This document shows positions 12,701-23,115 of a stretch of 64,000 nucleotides of DNA, piece after piece. The DNA lies in contig OZ037765.1 of the NCBI GenBank assembly GCA_964035545.1, forward strand, positions 11,526,698-11,590,697. Direction: 5' to 3'. Each line of letters opens with the position of its first letter. The stretch's first letter is position 1. The notes below the pieces were generated by a model. The model saw only the letters and a program-made list of their open reading frames with translations. It ran no database searches and was not told the origin of the DNA. This stretch comes from Bugula neritina. Taxonomy: Eukaryota; Bryozoa; Gymnolaemata; Cheilostomatida; Bugulidae. The position numbers and the translations under genes are program-made.

Positions 12701-15700
12701 TTCAATTGAGACAATTGATTAGATTATATATCCTAATTTAGCACTGCAGTATTCCAGAACGAAATTGCCTCACAAATATACAGGCGCAGTATTGAATATA
12801 TATGCAGCTGACCATTTATTCATGAAATCTCATATTGCTGTACTCTAGCTAAATACACATTTGATATGGTCAGCAAGTTGTTTAGTTGAGACGTACATTT
12901 TGTTGCAATTAACCACACAATTTGGTAGCTAAAATGACTTAGAGAAGTTTGGGCAAGTAATAGAATCAGCTCAGGGCATTCAGTCGTGTCATTTAAACCA
13001 GATTCATATTTTATTCATGTGAAGCAGTCCGATTAAAAATTGTCATTCATGTCACTGCGACTGCTATTACAATAGAGTATTGGGTAGAGGCTTGAAGTTA
13101 TACAATCTTAGCTAACAATGCTGCTTAATATTATTGTTTTTGTTCAAGTGAAGTGTTGATGGAATAAATCCATAAATACCATTGATTAGGCATTAGCATT
13201 TGCTTAACACGGTAACCATTAATCTGCTTCATGCAGTAAAATAATGTGTGCCATTGTAATAATAATCCTAATTGTGATTAGCAACTGACCCTATTGTACC
13301 TGGTTCGCTGTTGCACATGTACATGTATTATACGACATTTTAGAAAGTAGAAAATGGTGATTTCAACTGGACTTTACCTAAAAAGTTTTTATCTTTTTGT
13401 GGTCCACATCCAAAGAGCTGTATAGAGAATGGTAAATGTGGCACCTAGTAGTGTTGTGATTGGCTGTAACATGCTCAGTGTGGCTGGCACTAACACCTTG
13501 TAGTATTTCTTCTACACACAAAATTTAGTGAAAATTAGCTTTCGGTTGTTATCTAATCTTAGTGTAGATTGCCTTCACTCCAACTATAATTGTTTTAACA
13601 TTCCAAATGTTTGGTATCATCTGGATTATGGGTATATCTGAGTCTATTATATAAGATCACATAAGATGGTGACTAAAATAATACTAACTTGCTAGTCAGT
13701 TCAAGTAAATAGCAGTCAGTGTAAAACTCTTGATACTTGGAACTGCCTACCAAGATGCCTAGAGTCGATTGTAAAACTCAGCAAGTCAACAATTATTATG
13801 TTGGAGTTGGAAATTTCTTGCTTTTATCTTCACAGTAGGACGCTCCTTTCTCAGACTTACTAACGTGTGTGCAAACATATTTGTGTTGTGTGTGACATTC
13901 CTAATTATTTGTTGTATGTATTTTCTTTTTGGTTATTCCTAAAATCTGTAGAAATTAGAGAATGGGGACTTGAATTGGGTGCTGCCAGGAAAGTTTGTGG
14001 CGTTTAGTGGACCACACGCTCAGTCAAACAATAACAGTGGTAGACGTATTGTTTTATATTTCATGCTTCAGAATAGAGGGTGTTCATACTTGAATGGTTG
14101 TTACTAAAATAGATTTACTACTTGTGTTTTACAACAAGCAACTAGTATACACACCCGGTTATTCTTTAACCAACACTGAAGGTTTATCCACCACATATGT
14201 GTACCTACACACAATATTCTGGCTATGAAACTTCCTGATCTGTTATTAGAATTTAAAATTGCCTACTCGCTAGACTGATCATAGTTGTATTAAATGAATA
14301 GTTAGGAGTTGTTATTTCATTGCTTTAATTCTAACGAATTAATATTGGCAATAAACTGGTCAATATGGGGGATTGGTAGTTGACAATGTAGGTAGTTGTT
14401 CTAGTAAAACTTGTTTTCATTCTAAGTTGATACCCTGATAAAGTCAATCAGGAGGGATACAATACATATTATTTCTATGGACGATTGCTTTTTCAAGTGT
14501 TAAATCAGTCATCTATCAATATGTATGTTGGCAACTTTCCATCCAGTTTGAATATTTTGTCAAAAGTTTTAATTTGCAATGATTAATAGAATTAGGAAAT
14601 GAAACTGCATGAATTAGCCTACCTAGTGTACACATTTAACTGAACGCAGTAAGGGGTTTACATATATAACTGGTGGATAGATTTTCAATCATGCTTCAAT
14701 TTATGCTCTGTTTGCTATGCTGGCTTCATTAAAACTGCTAAACTGATTTTAGGCTTTGGTGAGAGTGAATTGCCAAGTTTACTCTTTGTAATTGAACTTT
14801 GAGTATCAGGTTCATGAACCTTATTGTTTTAAGTAAAGGCCAAAAACATTTCTTTGAACTTGGACAATAGCCACTCACCCAAGCTATAGTAGTATGCTTT
14901 ATCTTAGAGAACTGCACTGTAAAGTTGTAATAATTGGTTATGAAATATAAATTGATACTTGTATTAATATTAATGAATAATTCGTGTTATTTGATATTGA
15001 AAATTCCAGCATTGTTTAATTAGTATAACTAATGTAGTTCCACTTTCTTTATCTTCAAAGGTTATCCATTGCATGCCCCTGAAGCCTACTTCCCATACTT
15101 TCGGAAAAATAATGTGACAACAATAATTCGGCTAAACAAAAAATTATACGATGCCAAGAGGTTTACTGATGGAGGCTTTGATCACCATGATCTCTTCTTT
15201 ATTGACGGCTCAACTCCTAGTGAATCTATAATCAAAAGATTTTTGGAGATTTGTGAATCAACGGATGGTGCTGTTGCTGTTCACTGCAAAGGTTAGCATG
15301 TAATTCATTACTTCAACTTGTTTGCTTCATTCGTGTCTTTGTTGTGTGGATAATCCACGCTTTTCTCCTTTATGCTCTTCAGCTGGCCTTGGTAGAACAG
15401 GCACACTCATCGGAATATATATCATGAAGCACTACAGATTCACAGCTGCCGAGACGATAGCGTGGCTGAGAATATGTCGGCCTGGCTCCGTGATTGGACC
15501 TCAGCAGAACTTTCTAGAAGAGTAAGAGCTTTACTTGAATACCCCCCCCCCCCCCTTCATTATTTACTCAACTCTGCATTCTAATAAAAATATTCAAAAT
15601 AAAACATTTTTAAAAATTAGATTTATTCACTTTAGATACAAACTAATTATAGTGTTGAAAAAGCCAGAACACATATTTTTGTTGTGGACAAGACATGCAA

Positions 15701-18700
15701 CTATAATAACAACCATTCTACTTGTGGACTTTAAATCAATGATGCATAGACTTATTCTTATCACTCAGTCTCATCACCACTCTCTTCTTCTCTCTGTATA
15801 CCTGTCACTCTCATCTAATTTCTAAATCTTCTTCTCTCCTTTCCTTCAACCCCACACAGCAATGAAAGTTGGTGTTGGAATCTCATTGTAAAGACTTACG
15901 CCAAAAAACATGAACCAAAAGTAGAGCAAATTCAAAGCTATTACCATAAAGATTGCATGCCTCTACCATATAATGATGTTTCTCCCAGCTCCTCTTATGA
16001 CGATCTCGATATTTTAAAATTTGCCCCAAATAAAAAGACTCGTGAACGTACACGATCTACATGTGCTCGACAAGTATGTACTCGGTATATTTTATCAAGG
16101 TGCTGAAACATTTACCCATTTGGCATATAATCTATAAATAACATCGTGAAATCTCTACAAAAAGTTGTGAAAAATTGACTGATTACCAAATATGCCTACT
16201 TTCGAAAATGTATTCTGAACAATGATAATTGACTATTTAAATTTAAAAGTTAGAAAGATATTTTGGAAAACAAAAATTAGATTTATTGTAAATGCCAAAT
16301 GTGTACTGTTTGCAGCACAAAATATGGTGCTCTTGTTTAGGGCAGCGTTAGTCACTCTGAAGCTTATATTTGAGCTTAGAGGTGGCAAGAAGCAGGTCCT
16401 GTATAGATTGGAGGGGTTGTTAGCATATGCCTATGTCATGTCATGTGTTTCAGAAAGCAGGCTTGGGCGTGGATGCAAGGAGATAGTCACAGGGCTAGAC
16501 AGAAGCATGGCCGGCAAGGGTATAAGTCAGTTAGTCCCACTCGGTATTCATACGACCATTTAGTCAGCTCTATGGACAGGATGCGCATCAAAGACTATGC
16601 CGACGATGATTATACACTTAGTAACAATAATAATGATGTTGACACCCGCTCCAGATACCTTGACAACTCGGTAAATTCTCAACTACCTTCATTTTGATAC
16701 TGCATGGCGAGTCACCCAACCAAACCAAACAAGCATTTGTCTTCCCCACACTTCTGCTGTTGCAAATGGCTGGACAACTTTTGTTTAATTGTCGGCTGCT
16801 GTTTATATGTTTTGTAAGTTGGCGAAGTGAAAGTAGAATGTCATTGGTTGTATTTGTAGAAAGTAACCTCAAGTCCTGCGAGAACTGTGGACGTGACGCA
16901 AGGAGATCGGCTGAATGCTCTAAAGGCAGCACATCAAAGGCAGCGACACTCCAGGGCAGCCACGACAGGTTCAAGGTAATTTATGCATAGAAATCATGTC
17001 TTGTATATCAACTATTTTGTTCCATCTTATGGGCGATATATGCATAAAAATTCTTCAGTCCGCAAGCTGTTAATATTAAATATAAATATATTTATTAATA
17101 TTGCAGCATTCTATTTATAAGTTTCATATTCTAGGAGTTTTGACCTAGCCCAAGCTAGATATCTGCGCTACAGTGACTGGTTGTAAGTTGGGGCATAACA
17201 ACGCACCCCCTTACTATTATATATAAATGCATACATGTACTAACAGTAGTCTCAGCCTGCTAAGCCGCATGGAGCATGCAACTCCTGGCTGGAGGCTGTT
17301 TTATTCAAAGCTCTTTGGCTTTTGCTCTTTCCAATGTCTTGTAAATGCACACTAACGATTTCCACACGTCATATACTTACCTTCTTTGATCAATTACTAT
17401 TTCGTGAGTTTTTGTTGTTTTGATTGGTTGATATGTACTATAATTATATCGTTTCGTAATGTTGTCAATGTCCTTCACTAAGTCCTTGAAAAGTTGTACC
17501 TTTAGCTTTGATATGCTTACCTTTTTCTTTCTGTTGAACAGTTAATGCTGTGTCTTCATAACATTATGTTTCATTGCTCTAAACACACATTGCACAGTTT
17601 TGCCATTGTTGCTATTGTGCTGATGTAAAGTGAAATATTTATGTCGCTACGTTTACTTCCAGAATTAATTGCTAAGATGTCAAAAAGTCTCTTTTGGGCT
17701 AATCAAAAGATCCATCTTTTTCAGATTTATTTTAGTAAGTTTCAATATCATATCTTACGTTGTATGATTTCGCAGCACTGAGGTGCCAAGAGATCACCAC
17801 CGAACCAGCACACAGCCGTACAGAAGCAGCGGTTCTCTGGCCAAGTCTGGCAGCGCGTCATCACCACATAAACACACGAGTACTGCTCATGTCACTGACA
17901 GCAAACGACTCGGTCATTCTGCTACGAGCAGCTCTTCAACTCTCAAACCGTGAGTATTGTTAGTGTGACCATCTTTCACCGTGTAACTTCTCTGCACGAT
18001 TTAGGCTTCTAGCCAAATAGAATAGAATTAGATATCTTTAGTCTCTCACTCTACACTTGTTTTAGGGCTAGAGCTAAACCTGTAACTAGTCCAGTCCTAA
18101 TTCACACCGTGCTAGTTTTCCACTTAGTTTTCCCTTAGTCTTACCGTCTGTAGGGGTTTGCTTGTCGCATTGTCTGTACAGCTTCTCAATACATTACGCA
18201 GCTCTGCTTGCTGTTTCCAGGCTGGCTTACTAAACTCACAAACATCCACTTGAACTTCCCAATAGGTTTTAGTGGTTAGTTTGACTTATAACTGGTTGTT
18301 ACTATCTAATCCATAGGAGTGGCACAAACACGCGTGATAAACAGCCTAGCTCCAGTTCTTCGTATCGTATTGGTGGTGACAGTCCCCCCTCCTCTGCATA
18401 TACTTCGGCATTAAATGATTTGTACTCTAGCAGAAACTATGAGCCGGCTACAAATTATCAGTTTAACTCTCGACCTACAGTAAGTGGTAATTCCTAGAGA
18501 AAATACACTTTCCGTTAGCTATCACTATAAGCACAAAAACAACAGCTTGATATGAAATGATATTTGCTCAAAAACTTACCCTACAGTCTACACTATGATT
18601 TAATTGAGTTTCACTCAACTTACTGAAACAGAATTATGGATCAATTAAAGAGAAGTTTTAGCTGCACATTTATAATTGTTTTTTTTTTGTCTTTGCTTTC

Positions 18701-19926
18701 TCTCTTTCTCTGTTCTTTGTCTGTACAATCTTCTCCCCATTTTGCTTGAAGTGGCTGAGTGCATTGTCCACCATTACCTGAGCACTACTGTGGTAGTTGT
18801 CTTTTCATGAATATAACACTGGGGGAAAAATTGGGATTGCCATTTCGGTTACAGGTTTAAAAGTTGTAAATTTGCAACACGCCTGAGGGAGGGATACAAA
18901 ATAATGTGATGATAAAAATTTGATCATTGAAATATTCAAATAAATATCATATTTAGATTTATACAGATCAATGAATTGATTATTAGTAAAACTGTGAGAA
19001 ACTTTTAAAAATTGTAAATTGTTTTGTGAAAATAAAATTAAACTTTCACCACAAAATTTTGTAATTATCTTTAAACGATTACAAATTTATTCAATCATTT
19101 AGTTCTTTCTAACCTAGCAAGTTTTATAATAAGAGTAAATGCTTCTAGATGAGCTTTTTCATGCAATTATCTCAATTGAGGTGAGGCCCATCATTCAACA
19201 TTGATTTACGTTTCAGGAAAATTCAGACAATCGTGTCTGGAGAAATTATCAGCGCCATCTCAAGTCATACTGGCAATAACTTGTATGCATTATTGGGTAT
19301 ATTTTTCCCTTGCTTTTTTAATTCAAATTTTTGTTTGTTCTTTATATTATAAAATTGTTATATTTATTTTTCTGTTACCTACATAGTTTTTTATAATTTC
19401 ATTTGCTTTTAATCTTTTTACCTGTAGAATGATTAGATTCAACCTCAGGTTGAAGTTGTCTTCTTTATATTGCCCAATTAGTTGTGATATCAATTACATA
19501 TTTAGGTATGATTATTTCCAAATTACTTGATGCTCAGTAATGTTGTAAGACCTATAAGGGTTTATTTTGAAGGGACAACTCAAAAAATTCTCTTTTGTTG
19601 CAAACGAATTTTTATTGCCAAAATTTTCATTTGCATAGTTTTAGCTTCAGCTACTTGTTCTAAACGTTTGTTATTGCAAAGCATTAAGTTTTTTAATCGG
19701 GTTCAATAATTTTTGAAATTCATAAATTTAGTTTCATTTATTTTATTTCTCACACTTTTTTCTCGTTTGTAAGTAAAGAATATTTTTTTAAATATTTACG
19801 TATTATGTTTATAATTGGTGTACGTAAAACTGGTAGGCTTACTTATTTAATTTCTTATTTTAATTTATTTTTAGGCGATCCATGGCTCGTACACGCTCTA
19901 CTAGGGCCTCAAGGAAAGCATTTTAA
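6779..19926 (+). CDS. CDC14: CDC14 dual-specificity phosphatase, with alternative exons
   Basis: Constitutive exons: 6779-6848, 7528-7618, 8101-8176, 9416-9508, 11594-11673, 12176-12242, 12501-12563, then 13344-13431 or 13952-14039, 15061-15291, 15383-15521, then 15860-16073 or 16454-16670, 16860-16975, 17776-17949, 18317-18479, and last exon 19217-19279 (alternative last exon 19875-19926). Phases agree throughout; the product is about 576 residues (518 with the other end), near the usual animal length. The tandem A and B phosphatase folds are recognisable: [16 protein letters not shown] early, [10 protein letters not shown], then the CX5R P-loop HCKAGLGRTG with catalytic Cys285 and Arg291, general-acid region DGSTPSE and GPQQNF Q-loop. 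CDC14 enzymes dephosphorylate phosphoserine-proline sites of CDK substrates and act in mitotic exit, cytokinesis, ciliary and repair functions. The C-terminal third is Ser-rich and presumably disordered, as in the family. The start ATG was chosen because its 23-codon exon joins in phase to the conserved FYFAVLR exon. Confidence 0.93.
13344..13431 (+). CDS. CDC14: CDC14 alternative exon 8a (mutually exclusive partner of 8b)
   Basis: An 88-bp exon, phase 0 in and phase 1 out, with acceptor TTTTAG and donor GGTAAAT. It encodes [15 protein letters not shown] and ends in CIENG, corresponding to residues 181-209 at the junction between the A and B phosphatase folds. It joins correctly both to 12563 upstream and 15061 downstream. 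It retains the PKS-x-IENG end familiar from vertebrate CDC14 but has PKKFLSFCG where the family usually has PGKFLAFSG. Confidence 0.85.
13952..14039 (+). CDS. CDC14: CDC14 alternative exon 8b (mutually exclusive partner of 8a)
   Basis: An 88-bp exon of identical length and phases to the one 520 bp upstream. It encodes [15 protein letters not shown] followed by [10 protein letters not shown] and an Asn-rich end. Sixteen or so of 29 residues match 8a. It keeps the family PGKF-x-AFSGPH core but has lost the KIENG end. Its donor (GGTAGAC) is weaker than that of 8a. Because 88 is not a multiple of three, using both exons or neither would break the frame, so only one can be used per transcript. Confidence 0.82.
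15542..15555 (+). repeat. Poly-C run (14 C) just after a CDC14 5' splice site
   Basis: Fourteen consecutive C lie 20 bp downstream of the donor of the exon ending at 15521, at the head of the intron that leads to the second alternative exon pair. C-rich intronic tracts are known binding sites for hnRNP K/PCBP-type proteins; a role here is only a guess. Confidence 0.9.
15860..16073 (+). CDS. CDC14: CDC14 alternative exon 11a (214 bp)
   Basis: Phase 2 in and phase 0 out, with a strong polypyrimidine tract before CACACAG and a GTATGT donor. It begins [18 protein letters not shown], right after the end of the phosphatase fold, and shares the W-x-W spacing with the canonical exon 11b but lacks the MQGD that follows there. 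Joined to 16860 it stays in frame; joined to 16454 it does not. If it were not spliced it would run into a TGA at 16103-16105, so it could instead serve as an alternative end. Confidence 0.68.
16454..16670 (+). CDS. CDC14: CDC14 canonical exon 11b (217 bp)
   Basis: Phase 2 in and phase 0 out, the same as 15860-16073. From 15521 it reads [11 protein letters not shown], matching the conserved CDC14 segment EEKQ-x-x-LW-x-QGD, and continues with a basic, Ser/Asn/Asp-rich stretch. It joins in phase to 16860 ([16 protein letters not shown]). Confidence 0.85.
19217..19279 (+). CDS. CDC14: CDC14 alternative last exon, long form
   Basis: A 63-bp terminal exon with acceptor CGTTTCAG, phase 0, encoding 20 residues ending HLKSYWQ and a TAA. 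It accepts only the phase-0 exon ending at 18479. No in-frame donor is apparent, so it ends the message. Confidence 0.6.
   Translation, partial: ENSDNRVWRNYQRHLKSYWQ
19875..19926 (+). CDS. CDC14: CDC14 alternative last exon, short form
   Basis: A 52-bp terminal exon behind TTATTTTTAG, encoding a basic tail ([15 protein letters not shown]) and TAA. It needs a phase-2 donor, so it fits the exon ending at 17949 and skips both 18317-18479 and 19217-19279. Poly(A)-like AATAAATA follows near 20062. Confidence 0.55.
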
Positions 19927-22293
19927 GTCTACCCAGAAAAACAATTGACCCGACTAAAAACATAGATTTATATTGTTAAGTTAAATAGCTTAGTTCAAAA
20001 TATCCTAAACTGTGATTAACAAAAATATATTACTCTCTTTATTTTTGTACAGAGGTTTCATAAATAAATATTTTGTTATCCAATGTTAGTTTCACCTTCA
20101 TACTCTTCCGTTTAAAAAGACTTAGTTAGAAATTATATATTATAACTTTTTATAATTATTACAAGAATGGAAGATTCGGTATAAACTACTCTACTAAATG
20201 CTGTGACATATTAAAATATAATATTTTTCTTGCTAAAACTAAAACACCTATTAACATGTAAAACATATTTTATTGATCTCATAAATTGTGATCATTTAGG
20301 CTTTGCTCTTCAGTACAATCAATTTCTTATTTACGTAGCTCTGTAATGTTCTTCTGTCTTACTTATTAGATTATCATGTTATTGCTTTTTATAGTATATT
20401 TCTATAATTATTTAGTGCATGTGGTTACTGTGATTGAGAATGGATAACTATTATTTAATATGATTTTGTTTGTGTATAGTTTCTTGGTCTTCGACTAATT
20501 TTCGATCTGCTATATTTTTTCTATTACTACACATGTTACAACTTGTAAGTGAAAATCTATATTAATGCTAATTGTAGAACTCTGAATTGGCTTTCCCAGC
20601 GTAGTGTTTGTTATGTGCTGGAATTTTTGCTCAATAAATTCCAATCTAGGTCAGAAAAAAACTAAGATTTTTTTTCTCTATTAGTCTCTTATTTGCTATT
20701 TTATTTTGTTGAAAATAATATATGAAAGTACTAATAACAACCAAATGTGTTTTATTTTAAGTTAAATCAAACAGATTCTATGAGCAAATACAATTATTTG
20801 CTCCTGTCCTAAAAATAATGCTGCTTATGTAAAGGATGATACGAGGTTTGGTAATCTGTATAGTCACTAGAGAGCTCTTTTGAGATAGCTGTCATCCAAT
20901 AGCAGTGTGACCTATATTGATTGAACTTGTTAAATCTTAACATTAAAGATGAAACTGCCAGCCCATGTTGACGCTTAAGCAAAATTTTATGCTATATATA
21001 TATAATATATATGTATATATATATGATGTATTTATATGTGTGTATGCATGTATGTATATATATACACGAGCACGCACACACACGCACATTATATATGATT
21101 GTGAATTTAATTAGGAATGTAGCAAAACATGTGCCTAATCTTACACTAGAATTGGTAATAGAACTAATACAATAGGTTTAAATTGTGAAAGTTATTCATG
21201 TTATTCACAAAGTTCTCAAACTCGTTTCATACAGTAAATTATTGTACTTGTCAGGTGCTAGATTGAAAAATATCTCTACATGTTCTATTCACAACTCATG
21301 AGTAGGATATAGTGTGAAAGTTTACTCAGCAAATGTAATGGTAGATGTCAAGGTGAAGGAGATGTCAGGAGCCCAAGAGTCTTTGAACTTGCAAGTTTAG
21401 CTTATAAAATACTGTTAACCTACGTCTTGACCATCAAATCAAAATGTCAAGTGGTTTCAAAATCAATTCACGTCATCTGTTAATAGCTAATAATTATATT
21501 GCTGACATAACTGATTATATTAATATTAGAGTGGTGCAGCAAATATACTCAATCAAGCATATTGTAGTATAAGTATTATAAGAATTTTCTCGTAAAAAGT
21601 GCTGGCGCCAGTTCATGACAAAAAGTACTGAATTTTAAGAACGCATAAATAATTGTCAACATCAAGAAAACTAACTGCTGTTTGAACTATAATCAAAAGG
21701 AAAACTCAACTCAAATTTTCAAGTATATTTTATTACTATTATTCTTTCAAGATCGAAGTGTGTCACTGACCACAGTCATATAAATCAAAATTTGCACCAT
21801 ATAAATAATATATAGCAGGGACAATAGGAAGATTAAACTCATAGTACAAATATATTCCGGTTTTATCACAAGTGAGTTGATAAATACTACAAACGAATTT
21901 ACTGCATTTCAATAAGATAAAACACATATTTGTCTGCGTACATGTCTTGTTCATGAGTGTAATGTTATAAACTAAAAGTATGCAAATTCACCATTCAATT
22001 AAAAATATTAATTGTGCGACATGCCAATACCATAACTTTTCAAAAAAGTTCCGAGCTATTATAGCACAATTTTTTTGTATATCATAATAATTTATGGAAA
22101 TATATTTTATATTTTGTTGCTCATATTTAATAAATATCAGAAAGTCATAAAAACTAAAATAACGCACCACATATATCATTGATTTTAGAGAATTGTACAA
22201 AAAATCTGAAAATATATTGTCATAGTTGGAAGAATCAGCATTTGATTACTAATTGTTGATTGCCATGTTTGGATGATTTGAAATCAGCTGCAG
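19927..22293. other. Convergent intergenic region between CDC14 and TMEM200-like gene
   Basis: Probably the 3' UTRs of both flanking genes plus AT-rich spacer. AATAAA-like signals for the plus strand are near 20062 and 20631. No exon or RNA gene recognised apart from the TA/TG microsatellite. Confidence 0.6.
20991..21090. repeat. TA / TGTA / CA dinucleotide microsatellite
   Basis: Imperfect run of TA repeats passing through TGTATG units into CACG/CACA repeats. Simple sequence, no coding signal. Confidence 0.85.
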
Positions 22294-23115
22294 TTACAGT
22301 TTAGATGTCTCTACAAGAAACTCCTTTTCCAAACAAGAGGTGTCCAACTTTTCATCATATAGCTCACTATTTCTACTGCTTACAATGCTCTGCTCTTCAT
22401 GCAAAGCTGTGGTGTAGGTAGGCTGATCTGCTGAGGTTTTTAGTTGGAAAGATGTTAATTCTACTTGAGGCCTTTCCACCTCTATTATGTCATGCATGGC
22501 GTGTCGAAAGCTTTGAATACAAGGTAGAGAAGACGGGGCCCGTAGCTTATGGGATAACTCTTTTACTGGGGAGGTTCGATTAACAGCTTTATAAAAATCG
22601 GCATAGCATTGTAGAGGCATGCTTAATGGCTCAATAGAACTGTTTGTAGATAAATCTATTTTGATGTCATGCTGAGCTTGTAGTTTTCTATCTGTATACT
22701 CCTTTAGAATATGATCTCGTTTCTCCATTAGGATCACACAGGCAATAATAATAATGAATATTCCAAAGCCCATAACCGAAGGTCCAACGAATGTTAAGGA
22801 TTTCAAAGCTTTAAACTTCTCCTTTCCTGATGGATCCTCAGGAAGTGAGCCATTGTCTAATTTTACATTCACTTTTGGTCTAGAATATTCCTCAGCATGA
22901 AAAGCAAAATTACACATAACAGACCCGATTATGATAAGAAAAATTCCTGATCCAACTGTAATCCAGGGGCCACGAAGTAGAGGAATAAAACAACGCTGCC
23001 GTAACGGTGCACGTGGAGTTCTTTTCCGGAGTTCTCTCTTATGCTGAAAATAGTTTCTCCGAGCTTCTGACCGTTCTCTAGCTACCCGGCCAACAATAGC
23101 AGCCCTCGCAAACAT
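22294..23115 (-). CDS. TMEM200 / DUF2371-like two-pass membrane protein
   Basis: A single-exon frame of 273 residues with ATG at 23113-23115 and TAA at 22294-22296. The N-terminus is strongly basic. Two hydrophobic segments follow: about residues 49-72 (WITVGSGIFLIIIGSVMC) and about 108-131 (FVGPSVMGFGIFIIIIACVI), the second ending in the charged ILMEKRDH. The spacing of the two helices, the GP-x-x-MG-x-GIF-x-I pattern and the E-x-RD after helix 2 match the TMEM200 family, whose function is poorly known. The remaining ~130 residues are polar and low in recognisable motifs. The gene is convergent with CDC14 and divergent from the choline transporter. The open frame is far longer than chance in this AT-rich DNA. 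The family call rests on pattern recognition only. Confidence 0.78.
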   Translation of the reverse strand: MFARAAIVGRVARERSEARRNYFQHKRELRKRTPRAPLRQRCFIPLLRGPWITVGSGIFLIIIGSVMCNFAFHAEEYSRPKVNVKLDNGSLPEDPSGKEKFKALKSLTFVGPSVMGFGIFIIIIACVILMEKRDHILKEYTDRKLQAQHDIKIDLSTNSSIEPLSMPLQCYADFYKAVNRTSPVKELSHKLRAPSSLPCIQSFRHAMHDIIEVERPQVELTSFQLKTSADQPTYTTALHEEQSIVSSRNSELYDEKLDTSCLEKEFLVETSKL

